A stretch of DNA of 64,000 nucleotides, taken from contig VAWY01000128.1 in assembly GCA_005888335.1 (NCBI GenBank), forward strand, positions 42,306 to 106,305. The letters are read 5' to 3'. A model generated the notes under the pieces. The model did no database searches and had not been told where the DNA came from. It saw only the letters and a program-made list of their open reading frames with translations. Every line of letters starts with the position of its first letter. Position 1 is the first letter of the stretch. The DNA comes from Actinomycetota bacterium (GTDB lineage Bacteria > Actinomycetota > Thermoleophilia > Solirubrobacterales > Solirubrobacteraceae). The translations under genes and the position numbers were made by a program. Positions 1-8,947 of this stretch are shown here, piece after piece.

Positions 1-168
1 CGCCCCGCGTACACCGCCGAGGAGTACGCCGACCTGCGGGCCCAGGCCGAGGTCGATTCGCTCGTCGAGCAGTACGGCGAGGTGGCGCTCAGCCACTTCG
101 CACGGCAGATGGCTCAGCTCGATCCCGAGCGCCGCCGAGCGCTGCAGCGCGTCGCCCGCAGGAAGTGA
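1..168 (+). CDS. 3' end of an unknown protein (partial)
   Basis: The reading frame is open from base 1 and stops with TGA at 166-168, giving the last 55 residues of a protein that begins outside the window. The segment is charged and helical in character, rich in Glu, Arg, Ala and Gln, with no recognisable motif. It ends 6 bases from the convergent TetR stop codon. The function cannot be assigned from this piece. Confidence 0.6.
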   Translation, partial: RPAYTAEEYADLRAQAEVDSLVEQYGEVALSHFARQMAQLDPERRRALQRVARRK

Positions 169-174
169 CGACCG

Positions 175-789
175 TCAGCTGAGCAGCGCGAGCAGGTGGC
201 GGCGGGTCGCGGCCCACTGGCGCTCGACGGCAGCGGGCGGGTGGCCGAGCAGTCTGAGCAGGGCGACGCCGCGGATGGTGCTGAGCGCGGTGGCCCAGCG
301 CTGAGCGGCCTCCGGCGTCGCGGGGAAGTCGTCGCCCAGGATCACCGACCCGGTCTCCTGCATCGTGCGCGAGATGGTGCGCTCCTGGGTCACGATCACG
401 TCGCGCAGCTCGGCATCGCCGCGGGCCGCGAGCGACAGCTCGACGACCGCGGCGAACAGCGGGCCGCTGTACGCGTCGAAGAGGATGTCGAGGCCCGTCT
501 GGATGCGCGCGCGGCCGCGCGGAACCTCGGGAAGGCGATGGCGCAGCTCCTCGCAGTGGCGGAACCCGAGGTGACGGACGACCTCGGCCACGAGCGTCGC
601 CTTGTTCGGGAACCAGTTCTGTTGCGCGCCACGCGAGACGCCCGCGCGGCGGGCCACGGCGGGCGTCGTGAGCCCGACGTAGCCGTGCTCGATGAGCTCC
701 TCGGCTGCCGCGTCGAGCAACCGCCTCCGCGTGGCGTGCGCACGCGCCTGCTTGGGCTCGGCGGCAGGGGTCGGCGACGGAGGGGCCAT
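175..789 (-). CDS. TetR/AcrR family transcriptional regulator
   Basis: A 204-residue protein with the usual TetR layout. A helix-turn-helix lies at about residues 41-60 ([20 protein letters not shown]) after an Arg-rich N-tail, followed by a helical ligand-binding domain. I chose the ATG at 789 because the frame stays open far upstream but only this start leaves the HTH at the normal distance from the N-terminus. It is divergent from the thiolase gene with an 88-bp gap holding dyad symmetry, so it probably represses the thiolase/FadB operon and itself. The effector is unknown; acyl-CoA would fit the neighbours. Confidence 0.85.
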   Translation of the reverse strand: MAPPSPTPAAEPKQARAHATRRRLLDAAAEELIEHGYVGLTTPAVARRAGVSRGAQQNWFPNKATLVAEVVRHLGFRHCEELRHRLPEVPRGRARIQTGLDILFDAYSGPLFAAVVELSLAARGDAELRDVIVTQERTISRTMQETGSVILGDDFPATPEAAQRWATALSTIRGVALLRLLGHPPAAVERQWAATRRHLLALLS

Positions 790-877
790 GCGCTCACGGA
801 CGCTACCAAAAGAATCAGCCTTGATTATTTTTTCTGCTAGCGTCTCTGCGCTCCGGACTCGATCACGAGGAGTAGCG
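790..877. promoter_or_regulatory. Divergent TetR/thiolase control region with dyad symmetry
   Basis: This is the only AT-rich patch between the divergent genes. It contains AATCA-N4-TGATT (813-826) nested in a wider inverted repeat GACGCTA (799-805) / TAGCGTC (838-844). The position and symmetry are those expected for a TetR operator overlapping both promoters. A purine-rich ribosome site (GAGGAG, 867-872) precedes the thiolase ATG. Operator identity is inferred. Confidence 0.5.
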
Positions 878-2068
878 ATGGCCGCCAGCGAGGCCTTGGT
901 GTTCGACGCGATCCGCACGCCGCGCGGGAAGGGAAAGGTCAACGGGTCGCTGCATGCGACCAAGCCGGTCGACCTGGTCGTCGGGCTGATGCACGAGATG
1001 CTCGTCCGCAACGAGCGGCTCGATCCCAACGGCGTCGACGACGTCGTGCTCGGGTGCGTGTCGCCGGTCGGCGACCAGGGTGCCGACATCGCGAAGACCG
1101 CGGCGCTGAAGGCGGGCCTGCCCGACACGGTGGCCGGCGTGCAGCTCAACCGCTTCTGCGCGTCGGGGCTGGAGGCGGTCAACGTCGCGGCCCAGAAGGT
1201 CGCCTCCGGCTGGGAGGACCTCGTCTTCGCCGGCGGCGTGGAGTCGATGTCGCGGGTGCCGATGGGCTCCGACGGCGGCCCGATGGCCACCGATCCGGAG
1301 ACCAACTACGACACGTACTTCATCCCCCAGGGCGTCGGCGCAGACCTGATCGCGACGATCGAGGCCTTCAGCCGCGAGGACGTCGACGCCTACGCGGCGC
1401 GCTCGCAGGAGCGCGCGGCCGCCGCGCGCGAGAAGGGCCGCTTCGCCGACGCGGTGATCCCGGTCAAGGACCTCAACGAGCACGTCGTCCTCGACCACGA
1501 CGAGTTCATCCGTCCGGGCACGACGGTCGAGACGCTGGGCAAGCTCAAGCCTTCGTTCCAGGCGATCGGGGAGATGGGCGGCTTCGACGCCGTGGCGCTG
1601 CAGAAGTACCACTGGGTCGAGCGCATCGACCACGTCCACACGCCGGGCAACTCGTCAGGCATCGTCGACGGCGCGTCGCTGGTCGCCATCGGCAACGAGC
1701 GCGCCGGCGAGGCGCACGGGCTCACGCCGCGCGGCGCGGACCCGACGATCATGCTCACCGGCCCGGCGCCCGCGTCGCGCAAGGCGCTGGCCAAGGCGGG
1801 CATCGGCGTCGATGACCTCGACCTCGTCGAGATCAACGAGGCGTTCGCGGCGGTCGTGCTGCGCTTCGTCAAGGACATGGGCCTCGACATGGACAAGGTC
1901 AACGTGAACGGCGGCGCGATCGCGATGGGCCACCCGCTCGGCGCGACCGGCGGCATGATCCTCGGCACGCTCATCGACGAGCTGCACCGCACCGGCGGCA
2001 GGTACGGGCTGGCCACGCTCTGCGTGGGCGGCGGCATGGGCATCGCGACCGTGGTGGAGGCCATCTAG
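878..2068 (+). CDS. fadA: Acetyl-CoA C-acyltransferase (thiolase)
   Basis: A 396-residue thiolase with all catalytic landmarks: the acyl-accepting Cys94 in NRFCASG, His352 in GHPLGATGG and Cys382 in LCVGGGMG. Length is typical of the family. It cleaves 3-ketoacyl-CoA to acetyl-CoA and a shortened acyl-CoA in the last step of beta-oxidation. The start is the ATG at 878, with GAGGAG about 6 bases upstream. The next gene begins 2 bases after the stop, so the two encode the thiolase and hydratase/dehydrogenase parts of one beta-oxidation complex. The divergent TetR is the likely regulator. Confidence 0.93.
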   Translation: MAASEALVFDAIRTPRGKGKVNGSLHATKPVDLVVGLMHEMLVRNERLDPNGVDDVVLGCVSPVGDQGADIAKTAALKAGLPDTVAGVQLNRFCASGLEAVNVAAQKVASGWEDLVFAGGVESMSRVPMGSDGGPMATDPETNYDTYFIPQGVGADLIATIEAFSREDVDAYAARSQERAAAAREKGRFADAVIPVKDLNEHVVLDHDEFIRPGTTVETLGKLKPSFQAIGEMGGFDAVALQKYHWVERIDHVHTPGNSSGIVDGASLVAIGNERAGEAHGLTPRGADPTIMLTGPAPASRKALAKAGIGVDDLDLVEINEAFAAVVLRFVKDMGLDMDKVNVNGGAIAMGHPLGATGGMILGTLIDELHRTGGRYGLATLCVGGGMGIATVVEAI

Positions 2069-2070
2069 TC

Positions 2071-4236
2071 ATGAGCGAGAGCACGATCCGCTACGAGCGC
2101 GGCGACGACGGCATCGTCGTCCTCACCCTCGACGACCCCAACCAGTCGGCCAACACGATGAACGCCGCCTACGCCGCCTCGATGGCGGCGACGGTCGAGC
2201 GCCTGGAGGCCGAGCGCGACGAGATCGCGGGCGTCGTCATCACCTCCGCCAAGAAGACGTTCTTCGCCGGCGGCGATCTCAACGACCTCAAGAAGGTCAC
2301 GCCGGACAACGCCGAAGAGTTCGCCCGCTTCGTCCGCGAGGGCAAGGCCGTGCTGCGCCGGCTGGAGACGCTCGGCAAGCCGGCCGTCGCGGCGATCAAC
2401 GGCGCGGCCCTGGGCGGCGGCTTCGAGATCGCGCTGGCCTGCCATCACCGGATCGTCGTCGACGACCCCAAGGCGGTCGTCGGCTTCCCCGAGGTCCAGC
2501 TCGGCCTGCTGCCTGGCGCCGGCGGCGTCGTGCGCAGCGTCCGCATGCTCGGCATCGTCGACGCGCTGATGCAGCTGTTGCTCCAGGGCCAGCGGCTCAA
2601 GCCCGCCAAGGCCAAGGAGCTCGGCGTCGTCGACGAGATCGTCGCCGCGGGCGAGGAGCTCGTCCCCGCCGCCAAGGCATGGATCAAGGCCAACCCCGAG
2701 GGCGGCGTCCAGCCGTGGGATCGCGACGGCTACAAGATGCCCGGCGGGACGCCGTCGAACCCCAAGCTCGCGCAGAACCTGCCGGCCTTCCCGGCCAACC
2801 TGCGCAAGCAGCTCAAGGGCGCCAACTACCCCGCGCCGCACCACATCATGGCCGCCGCCGTCGAGGGCGCCCAGGTCGACTTCGACAACGCCAGCGAGAT
2901 CGAGGGGCGCTACTTCGTCGACCTCGCCACCGGCCAGGTCGCCAAGAACATGATCCAGGCCTTCTTCTTCGACATGCAGGCGGTCAACAACCGCCCGCGG
3001 CCCGAGGGGATCGAGCCCTGGCAGGCGTCCAAGGTCGTCGTCCTCGGCGCCGGGATGATGGGCGCGGCGATCGCCTACGTGTGCGCCAGGTCCGGGCTCG
3101 AGGTCGTCCTCAAGGACGTCTCGCTCGACGCCGCCCAGCGCGGCAAGGGCTACAGCGAAAAGCTCGTCGCCAAGGGCAAGGGCGACCAGGCGCTGCTGGA
3201 CCGCATCACGCCGACCGACAAGCCCGAGGACGCCGCCGGCGCCGACCTCGTCATCGAGGCGGTCTTCGAGGATCCGAAGGTCAAGGCCAAGGTCTTCGCC
3301 GAGATCGAGCCGCACCTGGCCCCCGGCGCGCTGCTGGGCTCGAACACCTCGACGCTGCCGATCACCGGCCTGGCCGCCGACAGCGCGCGGCCCGAGGACT
3401 TCATCGGCCTGCACTTCTTCAGCCCGGTCGACAAGATGCCGCTGCTCGAGATCATCAAGGGCGAGCAGACCAGCGAGCAGACGCTCTACCGCGCCCTCGA
3501 CGTCGCCAAGCAGATCCGCAAGACGCCGATCGTCGTCAACGACAGCCGCGGGTTCTTCACCTCGCGCGTGATCGGCACGTTCATCAACGAGGGGATCGCG
3601 ATGCTCGCCGAGGGGATCCCGGCCCCGTCGATCGAGCAGTCCAGCTCGCAGGCCGGCTACCCGGCGCCCGTGCTGCAGCTGATGGACGAGCTGAACATGG
3701 AGCTGGCGGCGAAGATCCGCAAGGCGACGCGCGAGGCGCTCGAGGCCGAGGGCCGCCCGGTGCCGGAGCACCCGGGGTTCGCGGTCGTCGACCGGATGCT
3801 CGCCGAGGGGCGGCCCGGGAAGCTCGCCGGCGCCGGGTTCTACGAGTACGAGGACAGCAAGCGCACGCGCCTGTGGCCCGGGCTGCGCGACGCGTTCCCG
3901 CCGATCGACGACCCCTCGCAGATCGACCTGCGCGACCTCGAGGAGCGCATGCTCTTCATCGAGGCCATCGAGGCCGTCAGGTGCCTCGACGAGGGCGTGA
4001 TCGAGTCCGTCGCCGACGCGGACATCGGCTCGATCCTCGGCATCGGCTTCCCGGGCTGGACGGGCGGCGTGCTGCAATACATCAACGGCTACGACGGCGG
4101 CCTGCCCGGCTTCGTCGCCCGCGCCCGCGAGCTCGCGGAGCGCTACGGCGAGCGGTTCGAGCCGCCGGCCTCGCTGGTCGAGAAGGCCGAGCGCGGCGAG
4201 ACCTACACCGACGAGGCGACGCTGGTCCCCGCCTGA
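2071..4236 (+). CDS. fadB: Multifunctional enoyl-CoA hydratase / 3-hydroxyacyl-CoA dehydrogenase
   Basis: A 721-residue protein with the FadB/FadJ order. The N-terminal crotonase domain (about 1-290) has the hydratase glutamates at E119 (GGGFEIA) and E141 (FPEVQLG) and the oxyanion stretch AAINGAALGGG. The NAD-binding dehydrogenase domain follows (about 318-500), with GAGMMG at 326-331 and NSRGFFTSRV-like sequence near 490. The C-terminal dehydrogenase domain comes last. It hydrates enoyl-CoA and oxidises the 3-hydroxyacyl-CoA for the thiolase encoded 2 bases upstream. The 3' end overlaps the convergent oxidase-like gene by 34 bases. fadJ would be an equally valid name. Confidence 0.93.
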   Translation: MSESTIRYERGDDGIVVLTLDDPNQSANTMNAAYAASMAATVERLEAERDEIAGVVITSAKKTFFAGGDLNDLKKVTPDNAEEFARFVREGKAVLRRLETLGKPAVAAINGAALGGGFEIALACHHRIVVDDPKAVVGFPEVQLGLLPGAGGVVRSVRMLGIVDALMQLLLQGQRLKPAKAKELGVVDEIVAAGEELVPAAKAWIKANPEGGVQPWDRDGYKMPGGTPSNPKLAQNLPAFPANLRKQLKGANYPAPHHIMAAAVEGAQVDFDNASEIEGRYFVDLATGQVAKNMIQAFFFDMQAVNNRPRPEGIEPWQASKVVVLGAGMMGAAIAYVCARSGLEVVLKDVSLDAAQRGKGYSEKLVAKGKGDQALLDRITPTDKPEDAAGADLVIEAVFEDPKVKAKVFAEIEPHLAPGALLGSNTSTLPITGLAADSARPEDFIGLHFFSPVDKMPLLEIIKGEQTSEQTLYRALDVAKQIRKTPIVVNDSRGFFTSRVIGTFINEGIAMLAEGIPAPSIEQSSSQAGYPAPVLQLMDELNMELAAKIRKATREALEAEGRPVPEHPGFAVVDRMLAEGRPGKLAGAGFYEYEDSKRTRLWPGLRDAFPPIDDPSQIDLRDLEERMLFIEAIEAVRCLDEGVIESVADADIGSILGIGFPGWTGGVLQYINGYDGGLPGFVARARELAERYGERFEPPASLVEKAERGETYTDEATLVPA

Positions 4237-5000
4237 CGATCCGCGAGCGCGACCGCCGCGGTCTGCGTCTGAAAGCCGCGCCAGCGGGTGACGCGCTCCG
4301 GCTCGAGCGCGATCGAGGCGACGGCACCGCGCAGCGTCGCCCGGCCGTGCCCGCGCAGCAGCGTGCCGCGCTTGGCGAGCGGCCCCCGCCCCTCGCTCTC
4401 GTCGATGCAGACGCAGGCGGCCGCGGCGCGCGGGCCGCCGCCACGCTTCAGCGCATCCGCCGGAACGCGCGCCCGCTCGCTCACGGGGTCCCACCTCGCC
4501 GGCAGGGCGACGGGCCCGCCCGGCGCCATCCAGCCGAGAACCGCCGCCGCCGGCCAGCCATCGAGGAGGTCGAGGGCGTCGATACGCACGCTCACCAGGG
4601 CGAGCGGCTGTGGGCGCGCCCCCCGCCGCGCGACGTCGCGGGCGAACGCCGCCATCTCGAGTGCGTTGCGGGACGCGAAGGCCGGGAGTGCCAGCGGCGT
4701 CCGAACCAGCTCGGCGGGCGGCGCGGACAGCCGGTCGACAAGTGTCGCCTCACCGCGAATCGCAACCGATGCGTTCTCCCCGGGCACGACGACGCCGACC
4801 GCCGGGCGCTTGGCGACCGCGCGGGCTTTCAGCGTGCCGCGACCGATCCCGAACCACAGGCGATCGGGCGTCGCCGCGAACAGCAGCGGCGTGACGTGCG
4901 GCCCGCGCGAGGTCTCGACCGCGAGGTACGCCAGCGATGCGCGCCCGAGGACGCGTGCGACCTCGGGATCCCAGATGCATTCAACGTGTTGAGTAGGCAC
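4203..5000 (-). CDS. Pyridoxamine 5'-phosphate oxidase-like FMN-binding protein
   Basis: A 265-residue protein. Its first 110 residues look like the split-barrel FMN/F420-binding fold of PNPOx-type proteins (AYLAVETSRGPHVTPLLF, then KARAVAKRPAVGVVVPGE). The remainder is a less conserved beta-rich region. The start is a GTG at 5000 without a clear ribosome site; no better start lies inside the conserved part. It is convergent with fadB, overlapping it by 34 bases. Substrate and cofactor are unknown. Confidence 0.7.
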   Translation of the reverse strand: MPTQHVECIWDPEVARVLGRASLAYLAVETSRGPHVTPLLFAATPDRLWFGIGRGTLKARAVAKRPAVGVVVPGENASVAIRGEATLVDRLSAPPAELVRTPLALPAFASRNALEMAAFARDVARRGARPQPLALVSVRIDALDLLDGWPAAAVLGWMAPGGPVALPARWDPVSERARVPADALKRGGGPRAAAACVCIDESEGRGPLAKRGTLLRGHGRATLRGAVASIALEPERVTRWRGFQTQTAAVALADRQAGTSVASSV

Positions 5001-5064
5001 AGATACGAGTACACGGCTACGCCCGTGTCGGAACAGCGCGATGGAGCTGGCGGCATAGCGCGGA

Positions 5065-5472
5065 TCAGGCGGCCCCGGGGGGCGCCTCCCCCTTCGGCGC
5101 GTAGCGGTGGTGCAGGATCAGCGGGTTGCCGTCGGGGTCCGAGAAGAACGCCTGATGGCACACCCCGCTGTCCAGGATGTCGCCGTGAAACTCGATCCCC
5201 TGCGACTCGAGACCGGCGCGGGACGCCGCGACGTCATCGACCTGCAAGGCGATCCACGAGTTGCTCTTGCGGAACTCCTGCCCGAACGCATCGGGCTGGA
5301 TGACCGCCAGAGTGAGATTGCCGGCCTGGAACTCGCCCGCGGGCAGAGTGCCCCAGCGCTTGACGAATGGCAGGCCGAGCACCGTGCCGTAGAACTCGGC
5401 GGCGGCGTCGTAGTCGGTGACGGGCAACGCGACGAAGTCGACGCCGGTGACGAGGGAGGTCTGCGTGGACAT
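5065..5472 (-). CDS. VOC (glyoxalase/bleomycin-resistance) family protein
   Basis: A 135-residue single-domain VOC protein with the two beta-alpha-beta-beta-beta halves: VDFVALPVTDYDAAAEFYGTVLGL at the start and FFSDPDGNPLILHHRY near the end. Length is normal for the family. Such proteins are dioxygenases, isomerases or ligand binders; none can be chosen here. It lies 34 bases from the methyltransferase stop on the same strand and may be read with it. Confidence 0.8.
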   Translation of the reverse strand: MSTQTSLVTGVDFVALPVTDYDAAAEFYGTVLGLPFVKRWGTLPAGEFQAGNLTLAVIQPDAFGQEFRKSNSWIALQVDDVAASRAGLESQGIEFHGDILDSGVCHQAFFSDPDGNPLILHHRYAPKGEAPPGAA

Positions 5473-5506
5473 GGAACGCAGCCTCGCACGTAGCGAGGGC
5501 GAGGGC

Positions 5507-6256
5507 TCAAAGCTCGGCGCGGATCAATCGCAGGCCGACGTCGAGGGTGGGCTGTCGGCGGAGATGGCCATGGCGCCGGTTCCATTCCCCGTTTTCCAGG
5601 TCGCTGCGCAGTGTGTCGACCGCGCGCGTCACGACAGCAGGCGGCAGCTGGTGCCACGGGGAGGTGGCGCGGCGGATCTGCGGGTCGAGATACGCCTCGG
5701 GTCGCCCCCAGAAGGCAGCCATGAACCCGTCGGTGCAGTCCCGCGGGACGGGCATCGCGCTTGCGGTCGAACCGGGGAGCGCGCCGAGCAGCGACGTGAT
5801 CGGTGGGAAACCAGCGGCGTGGGCCGGGAGCGTCTCGGGCACGTACTCGCGGATCAGCCAGTGCTCGGCGAGGACGCCGACGTCCATCGTGACCACGACG
5901 ACACGTCGCCGAGCGACGCGGACCATCTCGCCGAGCCCACGTTCGACGTCGTCCCAATGCTGCAGGGTGAGCACGGCCAGGGCGGCGTCCACCGACTTGT
6001 CCGCGAGGGGTAGCGCTTCGGCACTCGCCTTGATCGCCGGGGCAGCCTTCGAGGGGCGCTGGGCGATCATGACGTCGGACGGTTCGATGGCGATCACGTC
6101 GCGATCGGGCGGCTCGTACGAGCCGGTGCCGGCACCCACGTTGACCACGCTTGCTGCATCGCCGAGCGCCGCCCAGATCGCCGCTGCGAGGCGATGGTCG
6201 GGCCGGCGGACACCGCTGTAGCCGTGGCCGATCAGGTCGTAGCCGGCGGTTGTCAT
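5507..6256 (-). CDS. Class I SAM-dependent methyltransferase
   Basis: A protein of about 249 residues with the Rossmann methyltransferase signature. Motif I is VVNVGAGTGSYEP near residue 40, an acidic motif II lies in VIAIEPSD, and motif IV-like LAVLTLQHWDDVERGL follows, as in UbiE/phospholipid-type enzymes. The start at 6256 overlaps the stop of the upstream TetR fragment as ATGA, indicating translational coupling and ruling out the GTG 12 bases further up. The substrate is unknown. Confidence 0.82.
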   Translation of the reverse strand: MTTAGYDLIGHGYSGVRRPDHRLAAAIWAALGDAASVVNVGAGTGSYEPPDRDVIAIEPSDVMIAQRPSKAAPAIKASAEALPLADKSVDAALAVLTLQHWDDVERGLGEMVRVARRRVVVVTMDVGVLAEHWLIREYVPETLPAHAAGFPPITSLLGALPGSTASAMPVPRDCTDGFMAAFWGRPEAYLDPQIRRATSPWHQLPPAVVTRAVDTLRSDLENGEWNRRHGHLRRQPTLDVGLRLIRAEL

Positions 6257-6540
6257 GAGGCATCCCACGGATTGTCCAGCCCAAGCACGCCCGCGACCGC
6301 GCGGGCGGCGAGGAGCTCGTCGTGGGGGGCTTGCCCGGCGAGCGCGATCACGGCACCCTCGAGCGCTCCGACGAACGCGAGGGCAACCGCCCTGGCGGGC
6401 GGGCCAGGAGGAATCGACCCGTCTCTGCGCCCCGCGTTGATCAGGCGGACGCAGCGCCTGACGCCGCCTTCCGAGATCCGCTCGAGCTCGCGCCCAACCG
6501 GATGGTCCTGACCGCTGAACTCGAGCCTGAGCGCCATCAC
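6253..6540 (-). pseudogene. TetR-family regulator, C-terminal half only
   Basis: The 95-residue ORF matches only the ligand-binding C-terminal half of TetR proteins (LRLEFSG...GSIPPGPPARAVALAFVGALEGAV). The N-terminal HTH, normally about 60-90 residues, is absent. Upstream, the frame stays open with no start codon until a TGA near 6620. The divergent MFS gene starts 117 bases away, so the missing part has been lost rather than frameshifted. A product starting at ATG 6540 could not bind DNA in the TetR manner. It is probably a remnant of the exporter's repressor. Confidence 0.7.
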
Positions 6541-6574
6541 GACGCGGGGGACGTCTCGCCGGCAGAAGACGGTT

Positions 6575-6595
6575 ACGCCGCCTATTAGGCGGCGT
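6575..6595. promoter_or_regulatory. Perfect palindrome, probable old TetR operator
   Basis: The sequence ACGCCGCC-N5-GGCGGCGT is a perfect 8-bp inverted repeat with a TATTA centre. It sits 61 bases before the exporter ATG, in the gap between the TetR remnant and the MFS gene. No T-run follows, so a terminator is less likely. Its function is inferred from position. Confidence 0.45.
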
Positions 6596-6656
6596 CTATC
6601 AGCGTGACCTCAAAGGTCGTGGAGATCCCGGTGTTCGCGAAGGACCATCGAACGGC

Positions 6657-8084
6657 ATGAGCTCCTTCGCGATCCGTTCCATCCTCGTAGATGGTGTCCT
6701 CCTTGGCGCACGCCGGAGGAGTCCCGCTCTGGGGCTGGCTGCGATCTGCCTCGGGTTCCTGATGATCACCCTCGACGCGACGATCGTGAACCTCGCGCTG
6801 GGACCGATCGTCAGCGACCTCGGCGGCAGCCTCGCCGCCGCCCAGTGGATCGTCAACGGGTACACGCTCGCGTTCGCGTCCCTTCTGCTCACCGCCGGGG
6901 CACTCGCGGACCGCGTTGGCGCGCGCGCTGGGTTCGCGATCGGCCTCGGCGTGTTCGCGCTCGGGAGCGCGGTCTGCGCTGTCGCGGTCTCTCTGCCGAT
7001 GCTGATCGCCTCGCGCGTGCTGCAGGGCCTGGGTGCCGCTTGGCTGATGCCGTGCTCGCTGGCGCTCATCGGCCACACCTTTCCCGGCCCCCTCGAGCGT
7101 CGGCGCGCGCTGGCGATCTGGGGTGGCGCGTCCGGGATCGGCCTCGCTTCAGGACCCGTGCTCGGAGGGGTGCTGACCAGCGCGATCGGCTGGCGGGCCA
7201 TCTTCCTCGTCAACGTCCCAGTCGCCGCCGTCGCCGGGCTGCTGCTCCTGCGCCACGTGCAGGAGACCCGCCGCCATCGGCACCCGCTCGACGTTGCGGG
7301 CCAACTCCTCGCGATCGCTGCCCTCTCTCTGCTGACCGCCGGGTTCATCGTCGCCGGCGAGAAGGGCTGGGGAACCGGCCCATCGCTGGCGCTGCTCGGC
7401 GCCGGTGTCCTCAGCGCGATCGCGTTTGCCGCTGCGGAGCGGATCGCCACCCACCCGATGGTGGACCCCGCGCTGTTCCGCGCGCGCACGTTCTCGGTGT
7501 CGGTGACGATCGGCCTGATCTTCAACTTGTGCCTCTACGGCGGCCTGTTCTGCCTCGCCGTCGACCTGCACGAGACCCACGGTCTGAACGCCCTGAGCAC
7601 GGGCTTGGCGATGCTCCCCATGACCCTGGTCACCGGCGCCGTCGCGTTTCTCAGCGGACGCGCCGTGTCGCGGTTCGGAGAATGGCCGGTGATGCTCGCG
7701 GGACTCACCGCCGGTGTCATGGCCGCCGTGTTGGTGGCGCTCAACGCGACGTACGGCGCGGTGTGGGTCCTGATCGCCTCGAGCGTCCCGCTCGGCGCCA
7801 CCGCACTCGTGATGCCCGCAATGACCGCGGTCGTGATCGGGGCCGCTCCCGGGCACCGCATCGGCCTCGCGTCCGGGGTCCTGAACGCGGCCCGGCAGAC
7901 CGGCGGGGCGTTCGGCGTCGCCCTCCTCGGAGCGCTCCTCGCCGCAGGCGGCGACGAGGTCTCGCTGCATCTGGCGTTCGCCGTCATCGCCGGTGCGTAC
8001 GCAACCGGGGTCGTGCTCGCGCTCGTCGGCCGAATGCACTCGACGACAAGCAAGCCCACCCAACTACAGATCGTGGAGGTGTGA
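6657..8084 (+). CDS. MFS drug:H+ antiporter, DHA2 (14-TM) type
   Basis: A 475-residue integral membrane protein. The N-terminal helix carries the DHA2 motif LDATIVNLALGPIVSDL, followed by WIVNGYTLAFASLLLTAGALADRVGAR (motif A) and a PxxGPxxGG-like motif C in SGPVLGGVLTSAIGWRAIFLVNVPVA. Hydrophobic segments continue to about residue 460. It should export drugs or toxic small molecules across the cytoplasmic membrane. It is divergent from the TetR remnant. The isomerase-like gene begins about 100 bases downstream. Confidence 0.88.
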   Translation: MSSFAIRSILVDGVLLGARRRSPALGLAAICLGFLMITLDATIVNLALGPIVSDLGGSLAAAQWIVNGYTLAFASLLLTAGALADRVGARAGFAIGLGVFALGSAVCAVAVSLPMLIASRVLQGLGAAWLMPCSLALIGHTFPGPLERRRALAIWGGASGIGLASGPVLGGVLTSAIGWRAIFLVNVPVAAVAGLLLLRHVQETRRHRHPLDVAGQLLAIAALSLLTAGFIVAGEKGWGTGPSLALLGAGVLSAIAFAAAERIATHPMVDPALFRARTFSVSVTIGLIFNLCLYGGLFCLAVDLHETHGLNALSTGLAMLPMTLVTGAVAFLSGRAVSRFGEWPVMLAGLTAGVMAAVLVALNATYGAVWVLIASSVPLGATALVMPAMTAVVIGAAPGHRIGLASGVLNAARQTGGAFGVALLGALLAAGGDEVSLHLAFAVIAGAYATGVVLALVGRMHSTTSKPTQLQIVEV

Positions 8085-8185
8085 GCGATGAGTGAGTGGA
8101 TCTGGACCTTCGCCCTCGGGGCCTTCCTGAGCCAACAGAGGCCGTCGCGGCGTCCCCGGCGGAGTCGCCGCCAAAGGAGGACATC

Positions 8186-8470
8186 ATGGAATTCCTAGTC
8201 GAGTTCGAGCTCAACGTTCCGGACGGAACTCCGGAGTCCGAGGTCAAGGACCGCGAGAACGCCGAGGCGCCCGCCGCGGCCCGGCTGGCGGGCGAAGGGC
8301 ATCTCGTCCGGGTCTGGAAACGGGCCGGCGACAGGACGATCCTCGGCCTGTACCGCGCCGACAGTGGATCGCAGCTCGACGGTCTGCTCGGCGCTCTGCC
8401 GCTGTACGAGTGGATGCGCGTCACCGTTACCCCGCTCGAGCCCCATCCCAACGATCCGGCAACGGCATGA
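8186..8470 (+). CDS. Muconolactone delta-isomerase-like protein
   Basis: A 94-residue protein matching the small ferredoxin-like muconolactone isomerase family from start (MEFLVEFELNVPDGTP) to end (LPLYEWMRVTVTPLEPHPNDP). I chose the ATG at 8186 because a full AAAGGAGG ribosome site (8173-8180) stands just before it; a longer frame from 8096 is not family-like. True muconolactone isomerase acts in the beta-ketoadipate branch, but no catechol ortho-cleavage genes are near, so the substrate may differ. The stop overlaps the next start (ATGA). Confidence 0.8.
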   Translation: MEFLVEFELNVPDGTPESEVKDRENAEAPAAARLAGEGHLVRVWKRAGDRTILGLYRADSGSQLDGLLGALPLYEWMRVTVTPLEPHPNDPATA

Positions 8471-8940
8471 GCGCTCGGCTTCCCGATCCCCGCCTGACCC
8501 ACGTCTACCGGTTGGAGGCCACCCTCGCCCAACCGCTGGACCTCGGCGACATCGCCCAAGGCCACCGCCGCATCGTGCCCCTGACCGGCGGGACGTTCAC
8601 CGGTCCTGAGCTCAACGGAACCCTGCTCCCGGGTGCCAGCGCCGACTGGCAGATCGTCCTGCCGGACGGCACCGCACTCGGCGACATCCGCTACACGCTG
8701 CAGACCGACGGCGGCGACCTGCTCTACGTCCAATCCCGAGGCGTGCGCCACGGCAGCGCCGAGGTCCTCGCCCGTCTCGCGCGCGGTGAGGACGTCGACG
8801 CCGGCGAGTACACCTTCCGCACCTCGACCCAGATCGAGACCGCCGCCCCCGATCTCGACTGGCTCAACAAGGGCGTCTTCATCAGCGTTGCCGGCCGCCA
8901 GTCCGCGGGCGTGATCTACGACACCTACCTCGTCGAATGA
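8467..8940 (+). CDS. DUF3237 family protein
   Basis: A 157-residue protein with the DUF3237 pattern: VYRLEATLAQPLDLGDIAQGHRRIVPLTGGTFTGP near the start, ending in ISVAGRQSAGVIYDTYLVE. This family has no settled function and often sits in aromatic or fatty-acid catabolic loci. The ATG at 8467 overlaps the isomerase stop, so both are translated together. The 3' end is convergent with the CoA-transferase gene, 7 bases away. Confidence 0.82.
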   Translation: MSARLPDPRLTHVYRLEATLAQPLDLGDIAQGHRRIVPLTGGTFTGPELNGTLLPGASADWQIVLPDGTALGDIRYTLQTDGGDLLYVQSRGVRHGSAEVLARLARGEDVDAGEYTFRTSTQIETAAPDLDWLNKGVFISVAGRQSAGVIYDTYLVE

Positions 8941-8947
8941 CGGTGCA

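Noticed and set aside
2065..4494. 809-codon open frame on the minus strand opposite fadB
   Set aside because: It is fully antisense to a gene with clear catalytic motifs, is low-complexity (Asp/Arg/Gly/Val-rich), and is explained by high third-position GC.
8088..8198. 36-codon frame starting MSEWIWTFALGAF after the MFS stop
   Set aside because: It overlaps the isomerase start out of frame and turns into an Arg-rich run; probably untranslated spacer, although it begins close to the MFS stop.
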